From Bacteroidales bacterium (GTDB lineage Bacteria; Bacteroidota; Bacteroidia; Bacteroidales; GCA-2748055): DNA of 64,000 nucleotides. The translations under genes were made by a program, and so were the position numbers. Positions 1-9,019 of the stretch are shown one piece after another. The stretch is from NCBI GenBank assembly GCA_029210725.1, contig JARGFM010000001.1:1-64000 (forward strand), in the 5' to 3' direction. Under the pieces are notes generated by a model that was given only the letters and a program-made list of their open reading frames with translations, was not told where the DNA came from and did not search any database. Position 1 is the stretch's first letter. Every line of letters begins with the position of its first letter.

Positions 1-414
1 GGGTACCGGTATTGAGTCAAGTAGATAGATGTTTTCACCTTCATTCAATAGGGAAGCGATCCGGTCGTTTAATCTTGCAATCAAGTCTCCCAGTCGCCGC
101 CTTCTTCGATTGAAGGGGCTTCTGTGTATGAGATTGGGAAAATCGTTGATATGATCAGATTTGATCTTCCCAAACAGGTAGTTCTCACTGTCAATACCGA
201 TAGTTTCACCCAGTAATGAAAGTGCAATTATTTCACAATCAGACATTTTGGGCTTGTTAGGATAGATGTAATAGTTATAGTCAGCATCAATAGAGCCTTT
301 AAAAAACGATTTTGTAATGTTCAAAATCTTGTCGAAATTTGATTTGAGATGGTGCATGATAAAGGAGTGTTTTTGGTTGAATACTTCCTTTAATTTACTG
401 AAATACAGTAACAT
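1..414 (-). mobile_element. IS982-family transposase, 5' part only (cut by window start)
   Basis: An open reading frame on the minus strand runs from ATG at 414 (alternative ATG at 357) off the left edge, giving about 138 residues without a stop. It contains the segments KMSDCEIIALSLLGE, IDSENYLFGKIK, DFPNLIHRSPFNRRRRR and GENIYLLDSIPV. This order matches the N-terminal half of IS982-family transposases, where the D of the DS(I/K)P segment is the first catalytic Asp. The DDE catalytic remainder lies outside the window, so intactness cannot be judged. The terminal inverted repeat would be expected between 414 and the next gene at 505, but I could not define it with only one end visible. Confidence 0.8.
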
Positions 415-504
415 GCGCAATCTTTTTTTATAAGAGTTATAAACAGTTTTTAATAGCACAACAGGTTGTATCTTTATCCCGTTAATTAGCCAAACCACAC
501 ATCC

Positions 505-2019
505 ATGAAAAAATTATCGTTAGTATTCCTTTGGGTAGCCGCACTGGTCCTGACTTCCTGTTCGAAAAAGACCCCTGACTTTGTGCACAGCATACCGGAT
601 GATGCCATTGCAGTACTCTCGCTGCATCCGATGCAAATTCATACAAAAGGTAAGATCAATTCTTTTACCTCCATCAAGGAAAAAATGAAAGATGAAATCT
701 GGGGGCAGATCCTTGAAAATCCTCTGAGCACCGGTCTTTTGATGAATGAGTATGCTTTTGTTTTCGTGAAGATGGAAGAGGAAGCCCCGGTTTTAGGAGT
801 GGTCGCAGGAATGAAAGATGTGAATAAATTCAAATCCACGCTCTCCGGAATTAAGGAAGGAATCAGTGAAGAGTTTCAGATCAGGGAGGATTACACCTGG
901 ATCCAGCCTGACAAGGAAGGGGTAATTGCCTGGAACAACAAGCAGATGATTTTACTGGTCTCCCCGGATCATGATGAATTTGAAACATCCTACTTTATTG
1001 AATCCCTGGATCATATGTTCAGTCCGGTTAAAGAAGAGTCCATTACCAGTCTGGTCGATTTCAAAGATTTCCTGGGGAAAATGAAGGACCTCAATCTCTG
1101 GGTATCTTCCGATGAAATGTTTGATATCATCGAGATGATGGCGGGCGACAGAATGCCTGATATTCCGGTGGCTCTTTACAATAATTATGCACAAATCTAT
1201 GTGGATTTTGCCAACGGGGCTATGAATATTAACGGGGAGACTCATTTCAGCGAAGAAGTTGAAAAAAATATCGAGGAATTCCTGGTCATGAAACCGGCTC
1301 TCAATAAAGACATGCTGAATCTGGCTCCCGGGGGTCAACTTTTAATGGCTCTGGCTGGTTCCGTGGACATGGCTAAAGCACAAAAGATGGCCGGGAAGTT
1401 TGCCAATCCGGAACTTGATACAGTCAGTAATAAGGTCGAGATGGTTACCGGAATGGAGATCCAGGATCTTCTGGATGCCCTTTCCGGCGATTTTACTATT
1501 GCCATTAACGGAGTGGAAGGTGAAGCCATGATCCCGCTGGAACTCTACCTGGGAATCGGAGTCAACGGCCAGGCTTTGCAGGAAAAACTCATGGAAACAG
1601 TTCAGGGGCTTGCAGCCGTGGAAGAGGAGGGCGATTTCTTCATCATAAACATCCAGGGTAACGAAATATACAGCGGTATCCTGAACGATGTCCTGGTAAT
1701 CACCAATTCAAAAGGATATAAGGAAGCCGTGAAGGACGGAAGCCATGATACTCCGCTGACCAAATCCAGGTTTGGTGATTTTACCGATGGTTCCTTTGGA
1801 ATGTATGTGAATCTGGACCTTCCCAAATACCCTGCCATGATCCAGGGTCTGCTTGCCCAGAGGTCCGGGGCTCAGCAATGGGTGTCACGTATTACCGGTC
1901 CTTTTGATTACCTGGGTGTAAGCGCCGGAAACTACAAAAACAGGGCCTTATTAAAAACCAGCGACCCATCGGAGAACAGTTTGTATACCATCATGAAAGT
2001 TATTGACTCTCCGGAATAA
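505..2019 (+). CDS. DUF4836-like lipoprotein
   Basis: A 504-residue exported lipoprotein. The first 19 residues are a lipoprotein signal peptide ending in the lipobox LTSC, with Cys19 as the lipidation site. The mature part starts with the pattern FVHSIPDDAIAVLSL, which resembles the start of the DUF4836 family of Bacteroidota periplasmic or outer-membrane lipoproteins. The rest alternates beta-rich stretches with helices and has no catalytic motif I recognise. It is followed 23 nt later by an ABC ATPase and then an FtsX-like permease on the same strand, so the three may form one operon linked to envelope lipoprotein handling. That link is inference from position. The biochemical role of the family is unknown. 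Confidence 0.7.
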   Translation: MKKLSLVFLWVAALVLTSCSKKTPDFVHSIPDDAIAVLSLHPMQIHTKGKINSFTSIKEKMKDEIWGQILENPLSTGLLMNEYAFVFVKMEEEAPVLGVVAGMKDVNKFKSTLSGIKEGISEEFQIREDYTWIQPDKEGVIAWNNKQMILLVSPDHDEFETSYFIESLDHMFSPVKEESITSLVDFKDFLGKMKDLNLWVSSDEMFDIIEMMAGDRMPDIPVALYNNYAQIYVDFANGAMNINGETHFSEEVEKNIEEFLVMKPALNKDMLNLAPGGQLLMALAGSVDMAKAQKMAGKFANPELDTVSNKVEMVTGMEIQDLLDALSGDFTIAINGVEGEAMIPLELYLGIGVNGQALQEKLMETVQGLAAVEEEGDFFIINIQGNEIYSGILNDVLVITNSKGYKEAVKDGSHDTPLTKSRFGDFTDGSFGMYVNLDLPKYPAMIQGLLAQRSGAQQWVSRITGPFDYLGVSAGNYKNRALLKTSDPSENSLYTIMKVIDSPE

Positions 2020-2042
2020 GGCCTGGAACTGAATTGCAGTAC

Positions 2043-2687
2043 ATGACCATCCGGCTCGAAAAGATGATACCCCTGCCGATGCTGGAGCAGGACACCTCCG
2101 GCTCCGAAGTCTGGGAAGCAGATTCCCTGTTGCTCGAGCAGGGTAAGAGCTATGTGGCCGAAGCTTCCTCGGGAAGAGGAAAAACAAGCCTCCTTTCTGT
2201 CATTTATGGCCTTCGGACCGATTACCAGGGGGTGGTCTTCATAGATGACCGGGATCTTAGAAGCCTCTCCCTGAAGGAATGGTCGTCTTACCGGAAAAAC
2301 AGACTCTCTTTTATCTTTCAGGGGCTTGAGTTGTTTGAAGATCTGACTGCCCTGGAAAACATCCGTTTGAAAAATGAGCTGACCGCTTACCAGACGAACG
2401 ACAGAATCCTGGAGATGGCCGGGATGCTGGGAATTGAGCCTTTTCTGAAACGAAAAGCCGGGATTCTTTCCTTTGGCCAGCAACAGAGAGTGGCCATTAT
2501 TCGCGCACTCTGTCAACCCTTCAATTTCCTGCTGGCCGATGAATGTTTCAGCCACATGGACCGGGAAAACAGTCTCGCAGCCTACCAGCTGATCCGCCAG
2601 GAGTGTGAAGCGCGCCGGGCCGGATTGATCCTGACTTCTCTCAATAAAACGGACCTTCCAGATACTCTTGCAAGATTAAAACTATGA
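2043..2687 (+). CDS. ABC transporter ATP-binding protein, LolD/MacB-like
   Basis: A 214-residue ABC ATPase. I use ATG at 2043; a TTG nine bases upstream is also in frame. The Walker A segment ASSGRGKTS (residues 41-49) starts with Ala where Gly is usual. A Q-loop Gln lies near residue 93, the signature LSFGQQQR at 142-149, and Walker B FNFLLADE at 160-167 with the catalytic Glu kept. Size and sequence match the LolD/MacB class, which powers FtsX-type permeases for lipoprotein release or envelope work. The stop overlaps the next start (ATGA), so the permease at 2684 is the translationally coupled partner. The substrate cannot be told from sequence. Confidence 0.85.
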   Translation: MTIRLEKMIPLPMLEQDTSGSEVWEADSLLLEQGKSYVAEASSGRGKTSLLSVIYGLRTDYQGVVFIDDRDLRSLSLKEWSSYRKNRLSFIFQGLELFEDLTALENIRLKNELTAYQTNDRILEMAGMLGIEPFLKRKAGILSFGQQQRVAIIRALCQPFNFLLADECFSHMDRENSLAAYQLIRQECEARRAGLILTSLNKTDLPDTLARLKL

Positions 2688-3880
2688 GGCTCATCTACCG
2701 GATACTGTGGAAAGATCATAGCAGGGCCCACCTTCTGGGAGCATTCCTGGGAACCCTGGCAGGATTTGTTCTTTTGCTGGCAGGTATTCAGTTCTACATG
2801 GATATTAAATCTGTCCTTACAGAAAACAGGGACCTGCTCGATCCGGAATATATTGTTATAAATAAGAAAGTAAATATCGGTCAGACCCTGGGGCTCGACA
2901 TAAGTGGATTCACCGAGGAAGAGATACGGGAGATCGAAGCCCAGCCCTTTGCCGACCAGGTGGCAGCTTTCATCTCTAATGAGTTTCCCGTAAGCGCCTT
3001 TACCGAGAATGATCGCTTCCCCGATTTTATCACCGAACTTTTCTTTGAAGCGATCCCCGATGAATTCATCGATGTGAAATCGGAAGACTGGCAATGGGAT
3101 CCTGAGGAAGGAACTATCCCGGTAATCATTCCGCAGGATTACCTGAACCTTTATAACTTTGGCTTTGCCCCCAGCCAGGGACTTCCCCAGATTCCCAAGG
3201 GGGTTGTTTCCATGATCAATTTCAAATTGAGGCTGAGAGGTCAGGGACGCGGAAACTATGAAGACTACCAGGGTCGCATAGTGGGCTTCAGTAATCGTGT
3301 GAACTCTATTCTTGTTCCGCTCGATTTTCTGGAATGGGCCAACAAGAAATACGGATACTTTAAGAAAAGTGATCCGTCTCAGGTCATCCTGGTCTCCAAA
3401 GATCCCACCGATCCTTCCATCATCAGGTTTATCGAGGAAAAAGGTTACGATACCATCCGGGAAAAGCTGAAGAGCAGCCGGATGAATATCATCCTCAAAT
3501 TTGTAATCAGCTTTCTGGTGATTGTGGCTGCCATCATTATCGGACTGGCATTCCTGGTATTCCTTCTCAGTCTGCAGCTGATGATCAGCCGCTCTTCAGA
3601 TAAGATCAGGAGGCTCAGCAAACTGGGCTTTCATTACCGGGAGATCAGCCGTCCCTATATCCTCTTACTGCTTTTGCTAATGGCAGGAATTACCGGGCTT
3701 TCTTTGTTGCTTACCTCCGTGCTTGCCGGTCAGATTCAACAAAGCGCAGAAGCCTGGAGCCTCAATATCTCTCCCACGCTTCACGGGATCATTTACGGCA
3801 CTGCCCTGGGTCTGATCCTTCTGATATCTGTGGCCAATGTGGCCGCCATTCTGATAAGTACCAAAAAGCTATGCAAATAG
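2684..3880 (+). CDS. FtsX-like ABC transporter permease
   Basis: A 398-residue membrane protein with the MacB/LolC architecture. There is one transmembrane helix near residues 14-36, a large extracytoplasmic domain (about 40-260), then three helices near 268-297, 320-346 and 365-392. Its ATG overlaps the stop of the ATPase gene as ATGA, so the two are made together. With one N-terminal and three C-terminal helices it would work as a dimer. A role in lipoprotein release or another mechanotransmission task is inferred from the class; no substrate-specific motif is visible. Confidence 0.8.
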   Translation: MRLIYRILWKDHSRAHLLGAFLGTLAGFVLLLAGIQFYMDIKSVLTENRDLLDPEYIVINKKVNIGQTLGLDISGFTEEEIREIEAQPFADQVAAFISNEFPVSAFTENDRFPDFITELFFEAIPDEFIDVKSEDWQWDPEEGTIPVIIPQDYLNLYNFGFAPSQGLPQIPKGVVSMINFKLRLRGQGRGNYEDYQGRIVGFSNRVNSILVPLDFLEWANKKYGYFKKSDPSQVILVSKDPTDPSIIRFIEEKGYDTIREKLKSSRMNIILKFVISFLVIVAAIIIGLAFLVFLLSLQLMISRSSDKIRRLSKLGFHYREISRPYILLLLLLMAGITGLSLLLTSVLAGQIQQSAEAWSLNISPTLHGIIYGTALGLILLISVANVAAILISTKKLCK

Positions 3881-3901
3881 CTCCATTTTTGCTGCAAATA
3901 G

Positions 3902-3932
3902 TTTGTATCATTCAAATTAATCACTATTTTTG
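3902..3932 (+). promoter_or_regulatory. Bacteroidota-type promoter for rpsT
   Basis: A -33 box TTTG at 3902-3905 is followed after 19 nt by the -7 box TATTTTTG at 3925-3932, a full match to the TAnnTTTG consensus of the Bacteroidota primary sigma factor. It lies 27 nt upstream of the rpsT start. Confidence 0.7.
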
Positions 3933-3959
3933 CATCCCCAAATAATTTATAAGTCGATT

Positions 3960-4211
3960 ATGGCACATCATTTATCAGCGAAGAAGAGGATCAGGCAAGC
4001 AGAGTCGAAGCGAGCAAATAACAAGTATTCCGCCAGGACCACAAGGAACGCCGTGAAAAAACTGCGTGGAACTACCGATAAGGAAGCCGCCACAGAGCAG
4101 TATTCAGAAGTAGTTTCCATGCTTGACAGACTTGCCAAGAACAATGTAATTCACAAGAATAAGGCCTCCAATCTCAAGTCGAAGCTTTCAAAGCACGTGA
4201 ACAGCCTGTAA
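3960..4211 (+). CDS. rpsT: 30S ribosomal protein S20
   Basis: An 83-residue basic protein starting [13 protein letters not shown], the typical opening of bacterial S20, which binds 16S rRNA early in 30S assembly. I choose ATG 3960 because the family begins with this MA(N/H)HxSA(K/L)KR motif; the ten codons upstream in frame overlap the promoter region and are not part of the protein. It has its own strong promoter just upstream and a good terminator just downstream, so it is a monocistronic unit. Confidence 0.97.
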   Translation: MAHHLSAKKRIRQAESKRANNKYSARTTRNAVKKLRGTTDKEAATEQYSEVVSMLDRLAKNNVIHKNKASNLKSKLSKHVNSL

Positions 4212-4236
4212 GAGCATTCACCTCACCATATTCTTA

Positions 4237-4270
4237 AGGCCTTCCACTTCCGGTGGTGGGCCTTTTTTTA
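4237..4270 (+). terminator. Rho-independent terminator of rpsT
   Basis: A GC-rich hairpin (AAGGCC...CCAC paired with GTGG...GGCCTT) is followed directly by a run of seven T. It begins 25 nt after the rpsT stop. Confidence 0.85.
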
Positions 4271-4351
4271 TTTAAATATTCTTCCGGAGAAGGGGGGGGG
4301 TATTCACACTGATGTTTCTGCTTCCGGCATATCAAAGAGTTAAACAGGAAG

Positions 4352-5050
4352 ATGAACAAATACAACTCACACGCCCTGACCACCTGGGCAGTGGAAGAGC
4401 GCCCCAGAGAAAAAGTGATGGCCAACGGGGTCCACTACCTCTCCGATTCAGAGCTCCTGGCAATTTTGCTGGGTTCGGGCACAAAAAATATGACAGCGGT
4501 AGAACTGGCCCGCTTCGTTTTGAAAGAGTCGGGGAACAATCTGCAGCAACTGGGAAGGCAGGGAATCAGCGATCTGGTAAAAATTAAAGGGGTTGGACCG
4601 GCCAAGGCGATCACTCTGCTGGCTGCCCTGGAACTCGGCCGCAGGAGGGCGGGGATGCAGCATACGGAAAAAATACCGGTTAAATCCAGTGAAACGGTCT
4701 TCCGGATCTTTCATCCGCTGATGGGCGACCTGGAACATGAAGAGTTCTGGCTGCTGATGCTTAACCGGGCAAACAGGGTGTTGGGAAGGTATAAAGTCAG
4801 CCAGGGCGGACTCTCAGGGACAGTGATCGATACCAGGATCATACTGAAAAAATCCCTGGATAACCTGGCCTCCTCCATCATTGTTTGCCACAACCACCCC
4901 TCGGGCAATATGCAACCCAGCGATGCCGATGTGAAAATCACCGAGAAATTAAAAAAAGCGGCCGAAATGCTGGAAATTAAACTATTGGATCATGTTATTA
5001 TAGCAGATAAGTCCTATTTTAGTTTCGCAGATGAAGGATTGATTCACTAA
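4352..5050 (+). CDS. radC: RadC family protein (JAB/MPN domain)
   Basis: A 232-residue protein with the two RadC parts: an N-terminal helix-hairpin-helix region (LVKIKGVGPAKAITLLAALE) and a C-terminal JAB/MPN metalloprotease-like domain. The latter carries the metal-binding motif CHNHPSG followed by PSDAD near residues 173-187. The family was once named for DNA repair but its role is unsettled; the fold suggests a zinc-dependent hydrolase. It starts 82 nt after the rpsT terminator; a run of nine G lies at 4293-4301, about 50 nt before the ATG. Confidence 0.93.
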   Translation: MNKYNSHALTTWAVEERPREKVMANGVHYLSDSELLAILLGSGTKNMTAVELARFVLKESGNNLQQLGRQGISDLVKIKGVGPAKAITLLAALELGRRRAGMQHTEKIPVKSSETVFRIFHPLMGDLEHEEFWLLMLNRANRVLGRYKVSQGGLSGTVIDTRIILKKSLDNLASSIIVCHNHPSGNMQPSDADVKITEKLKKAAEMLEIKLLDHVIIADKSYFSFADEGLIH

Positions 5051-5063
5051 CTACTCTTGTATT

Positions 5064-5537
5064 TTGATTCAGATTCTACTGACCATACTCTTTAGCTCCT
5101 TTAAGTTTGCAGCTACCTTTCCGCTGGTCGTCCTGAAGTTCAGGTTTTCATTTGCGGAGACCCTGCTGTGGACCAACCTTGGAGGAATAGTTGGAATCTA
5201 CTTTTTTGCCTTCCTGGCGGAAAAGGTACTTGCCTGGTGGGAAAGGATATTCGGAAGATGCAGGAGGACCCTCCCGGAGGACAGGCAGAAGGTAAAAAAG
5301 ACCTTCACCCGCAGGAACCGGAGGATCGTTCGAATAAAGCAGAAATACGGGCTTACCGGCATTGCCCTGTCTACGCCCTTCCTTCTTTCCATCCCGGTCG
5401 GCGTCTTCCTGCTTGTCCGGTATTACCGGAGCTCCAGAACCAAATTTCTGTACCTGATTGGCTCCAACATCATCTGGTCGGTCATCTATACGGCTTTCTA
5501 TATGTTCTGGGATGAACTTCTTCTGAACAGGTCCTGA
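5064..5537 (+). CDS. Small integral membrane protein, unknown function
   Basis: A 157-residue protein with about four hydrophobic segments (residues roughly 1-25, 33-55, 97-120 and 128-150) and a strongly basic cytoplasmic loop between the second and third (many Arg and Lys, near residues 60-95). An in-frame stop at 5040-5042 leaves TTG at 5064 as the first usable start, so the start is uncertain. I do not recognise the family; it is vaguely like small multidrug-export or VTT-type membrane proteins. It follows radC by 13 nt and converges with folK, the two coding ends overlapping by about 40 bp. Confidence 0.6.
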   Translation: MIQILLTILFSSFKFAATFPLVVLKFRFSFAETLLWTNLGGIVGIYFFAFLAEKVLAWWERIFGRCRRTLPEDRQKVKKTFTRRNRRIVRIKQKYGLTGIALSTPFLLSIPVGVFLLVRYYRSSRTKFLYLIGSNIIWSVIYTAFYMFWDELLLNRS

Positions 5538-6019
5538 CCTGCCGGCAGGACTTCCGACTGATCGGAACACTGTTCCAACATCTCACGGATGCTTATTCCC
5601 GAAACAGGATGTATCAGTTCAGGGGCCATTTCGGCCAGCGGAACCAGGACAAACCTGCGGTCTCCCATGGATGGATGAGGAAGTGATAAGCGGGGATGAT
5701 CCATCTGCATGTGCCCGTACAGCAGCATATCAATATCAATGATCCTGTCGCTGTAACCCGCTCCGCCCTTTCCCCTGCCCATCTCTGCTTCTATATCCTG
5801 CAAGAGATCCAGTAAAGGAAGCGGCCCAAGGGCGCTTCTGATTGAAATACAGCAGTTACAGAACCTGTTCTCACTGGTATATCCCCAGGCTTCCGAATCA
5901 TAGTAAGAAGAGATGGCTTCCATCCTGCCGATCCTTTGCTGAATCAGCTTCACCGCCTCGTTAAGGTTTTGTTCCCGCCTGCCCAGGTTGCTTCCCAGTG
6001 AAAGGTATATCAGATTCAT
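5498..6019 (-). CDS. folK: 2-amino-4-hydroxy-6-hydroxymethyldihydropteridine pyrophosphokinase (HPPK)
   Basis: A 173-residue folate biosynthesis enzyme that transfers pyrophosphate from ATP to 6-hydroxymethyl-7,8-dihydropterin. The opening IYLSLGSNLG, the pterin-loop region and the HPPK signature YSDRIIDIDMLLYG with its paired metal-binding Asp residues are all present. The C-terminal motif LPHPSMGDRRFVLVPLAEMAPE is also typical. It stands alone without folB or folP and is divergent from sppA, with 70 bp between them. Confidence 0.95.
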   Translation of the reverse strand: MNLIYLSLGSNLGRREQNLNEAVKLIQQRIGRMEAISSYYDSEAWGYTSENRFCNCCISIRSALGPLPLLDLLQDIEAEMGRGKGGAGYSDRIIDIDMLLYGHMQMDHPRLSLPHPSMGDRRFVLVPLAEMAPELIHPVSGISIREMLEQCSDQSEVLPAGQDLFRRSSSQNI

Positions 6020-6089
6020 GTTTTCTTCACACTAAGGTATTTATTATCATGCACAATTTTAGTACATTGCGGCTTCAAAATCAGTAGAT

Positions 6090-7862
6090 ATGAAAAATTT
6101 TCTTAGTAGTCTTTTAGCTACCATCACAGGCCTGCTAATTATGACTGTTCTGGTCTTTATAATTTTTATGGGTCTAGTTGCTGCCTCCACCTCCAAAGCA
6201 CCCGTGGAGGTTAAGGAAAACTCCCTGCTTCTGGCAAGATTTAATGCACAAATTCTTGATCGCACCACGGAGGATCCTTTTGCGCTTCTTTTCTCAGGAA
6301 ATTTCATGTATGATGAAACCATGGGGCTGAACCAGATCCTGAAGGACCTGAAGAAAGCCGGCACCGATGAGAACATTGAAGGTATCTTTATGAATCTTGG
6401 TGGTATCAATGCCGGGATCGCCACCCTGGGAGAGATCCGGGAGGCCATGCTGGACTTTAAGGAGAGCGGGAAGTTTATCTACGCCTATTCCAGCGCCTAC
6501 ACCCAGAAATCCTATTACCTGGCTTCAGTGGCCGACAGTGTGTTTATGGCCCCTGAGGGAATGTTCCTGTTTAACGGGATGAGCGCCCAGGTCATGTTCT
6601 ACAAAAAAGCCCTGGAAAAGGCCGGGGTCGAAATGCAGGTGATCAGGCACGGATCCTACAAGGGAGCCGTCGAACCTTTCCTGCGTAACGATCTGAGCGA
6701 AGAGAACAGGGAGCAGATTGAAAGTTATGTGGGAGCCCTGTGGGGTAAGATCGTGGAAGATATCTCTGCGAGTCGTGGCCTTTCCGTAGAGAAGCTGAAC
6801 CAGATTGCCGACGAACTGGCAAGCATTGACCCGGAAAAACTGGTAGAGACCGGGATGATCGACGGACTCATCTATTACGATGAGATGCTTGCCCGGATGA
6901 AAGAGCGCCTGGGAGTGGAAGAGGAGGACGATCTGGAGGCTGTCTCCCTGAAGGACTATAAGGATGCGACTGTAAAGAAGAAGGATAAGGAATTCAGCAG
7001 GGACAAAATTGCGGTTATTTATGCCTACGGGGCCGTGGTGGACGGAAATATGGGTGAGGGATACATCGGGTCGGAACGCATCTCCCAGGCCATTCGCAAG
7101 GCCCGGAGAGACAAGTCTGTCAAAGCCATCGTTTTCCGGATCAATTCCGGGGGAGGCAGCGGATCCGCCTCTGACATTATACACCGGGAAGTAATGCTGG
7201 CAGCGAAAGTAAAACCTGTGATCGCTTCCATGGGTGACCTGGCGGCTTCAGGTGGTTATTACATCGCCGCTCCTGCCGATACCATCCTGGCCGGACCGGG
7301 CACCATTACCGGATCCATCGGTGTATTTGGGATGTTTCCCAATGTTCAGAAACTGATGAATGATAAAATAGGCATCACCACCGAGGTGGTAAAAACCAAT
7401 GAAAATGCCAACATACTCACGGCCCTGGATCCCCTGGATCCTGAGGAGCGGCAGATCGTTCAGAAAATGATTGATGACTTCTACATCAATTTCGTGAATA
7501 TAGTGGCAGAAGGAAGGAATAAATCCTATGAGGAGATCGATGCCATAGCAGGAGGCCGGGTCTGGGCAGGTGCAGATGCCCTGGACCTGGGATTGATTGA
7601 TATGTTTGGAGGATTGGAAAAATCTATCGAAGTAGCCGCAGAGATGGCCGGACTGGAGAGCTATCGGGTGCAGGAGCTACCCAGACTTGAAGACCCCATG
7701 GCAGCCATCATGAAACAGCTTACCGGGGGCTCCATGGCCCGGACCGAGCAAATCCTGAAACGCGAACTCGGAGAAGAATACAAACACTACAGGAAGATTC
7801 AGGAGATCCGGAATATGCATGGCATACAGGCCATCATGCCCTTCGAGATTGAACTCCGTTAA
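6090..7862 (+). CDS. sppA: Signal peptide peptidase SppA, 67-kDa type
   Basis: A 590-residue membrane-anchored serine protease with one N-terminal transmembrane helix (about residues 7-32) and two tandem ClpP-like domains, as in E. coli SppA. The catalytic dyad is visible: Lys191 in GSYKGAVEPF of the first domain and Ser387 in LAASGGYYIAAPAD of the second. The motif GTITGSIGVFG follows Ser387. The enzyme degrades cleaved signal peptides in the membrane. It heads a plus-strand run with lpxK, purine nucleoside phosphorylase and an MFS gene, spaced by 38 nt or less. Confidence 0.95.
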   Translation: MKNFLSSLLATITGLLIMTVLVFIIFMGLVAASTSKAPVEVKENSLLLARFNAQILDRTTEDPFALLFSGNFMYDETMGLNQILKDLKKAGTDENIEGIFMNLGGINAGIATLGEIREAMLDFKESGKFIYAYSSAYTQKSYYLASVADSVFMAPEGMFLFNGMSAQVMFYKKALEKAGVEMQVIRHGSYKGAVEPFLRNDLSEENREQIESYVGALWGKIVEDISASRGLSVEKLNQIADELASIDPEKLVETGMIDGLIYYDEMLARMKERLGVEEEDDLEAVSLKDYKDATVKKKDKEFSRDKIAVIYAYGAVVDGNMGEGYIGSERISQAIRKARRDKSVKAIVFRINSGGGSGSASDIIHREVMLAAKVKPVIASMGDLAASGGYYIAAPADTILAGPGTITGSIGVFGMFPNVQKLMNDKIGITTEVVKTNENANILTALDPLDPEERQIVQKMIDDFYINFVNIVAEGRNKSYEEIDAIAGGRVWAGADALDLGLIDMFGGLEKSIEVAAEMAGLESYRVQELPRLEDPMAAIMKQLTGGSMARTEQILKRELGEEYKHYRKIQEIRNMHGIQAIMPFEIELR

Positions 7863-7900
7863 TAAGAGGCAGGGCAGACCTGGAAAACCTATCATGAACT

Positions 7901-9019
7901 ATGAATAAAACCGGTCGGAATAACTGGAAGGTCCTTCTTATCCCTTTCTCCTGGCTCTACGGCCTGGTGATCTGGGTCAGGAACAACCTTTATGATACGG
8001 GGTTTCTGAAATCTGCCGGCTTTAACATCCCCCTGATCTCGGTGGGGAACATCACGGCAGGAGGCACAGGAAAAACTCCGCATGTGGAGTACCTGGCCGA
8101 GCTGCTTCAAAAAGATTTCCGTGTCGCCACCCTGAGCCGGGGCTATAAAAGAAGTACCAGAGATTTCCGGATTGCCGGCCCGGAATCCTCCGTTCAGGAA
8201 ATCGGAGACGAACCCTTGCAGATGAAGCGGCGTTTTCCGGGGATAACCGTTGCCGTTGACCGGAACAGGTCAAACGGAATACAATTGTTAATGAAAGAGG
8301 ATCCCTCGGTGGAGGTGATCCTTTTGGACGATGCCTATCAACACCGCTCCGTCAAACCCGGGTTCTCCATTCTGCTGGTCGATTACACCCGCCCCATCGG
8401 CAAGGACCATTTGCTGCCCGCCGGCATGCTGAGGGAACCGGCCAGGAACCTTCACCGCGCCAATATCGTTCTGGTCACCCGTTCGCCCGAAAGAATCAAA
8501 CCCTTGGAGCTCAGGCAGTATGCCAATGAGACAGGCCTTACCCTGGGTCAGCACCTCTATTTCACAAGCATGCGCTACGGGAATCTGTCCCCGGTATTTC
8601 CGGCAGTCAGAAAAAAGGATGCTGCATGGTTCAAACATTATGCGGGGGGAGTTCTGATTGTATCGGGAATTGCCAGGCCCCGGCCTCTTCGCCAGTATGC
8701 AAGAAGCATCAACACCAACATCCGTGAGCTCTCTTTTCCGGACCACCACCCCTATTCCGGGAGAGACCTGGAGAAGATCTCCCGCAACTATCGGGAATTC
8801 AGGGAGCAGCATGGGGAGATCCTGGTACTGACCACCGAAAAGGATGCCGTAAGGCTTCGGGGTCTCAATCCGGAAGTGGAGTGGAAAGAGGCCATGTATG
8901 CCGTGCGCATCCATGTCCACTTTTTGAATGATGATAAAGATGAATTTGACCGACAAATATGGAACTATGTTAACAGCAATAAACGAAGCAGTCTCCTTTA
9001 TCAGGGAGCAGATTCATGA
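7901..9019 (+). CDS. lpxK: Tetraacyldisaccharide 4'-kinase
   Basis: A 372-residue inner-membrane kinase of lipid A synthesis that phosphorylates the 4' position of the tetraacyldisaccharide. The N-terminal membrane helix (about 11-30) is followed by the P-loop segment SVGNITAGGTGKTPHVEYL (GGTGKT at 54-59). The later VEVILLDDAYQHRSV segment is the catalytic DDGFQH-type motif with Ala in place of Gly and Tyr in place of Phe. Its presence indicates an LPS-bearing outer membrane. The 3' end overlaps the next gene. Confidence 0.94.
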   Translation: MNKTGRNNWKVLLIPFSWLYGLVIWVRNNLYDTGFLKSAGFNIPLISVGNITAGGTGKTPHVEYLAELLQKDFRVATLSRGYKRSTRDFRIAGPESSVQEIGDEPLQMKRRFPGITVAVDRNRSNGIQLLMKEDPSVEVILLDDAYQHRSVKPGFSILLVDYTRPIGKDHLLPAGMLREPARNLHRANIVLVTRSPERIKPLELRQYANETGLTLGQHLYFTSMRYGNLSPVFPAVRKKDAAWFKHYAGGVLIVSGIARPRPLRQYARSINTNIRELSFPDHHPYSGRDLEKISRNYREFREQHGEILVLTTEKDAVRLRGLNPEVEWKEAMYAVRIHVHFLNDDKDEFDRQIWNYVNSNKRSSLLYQGADS

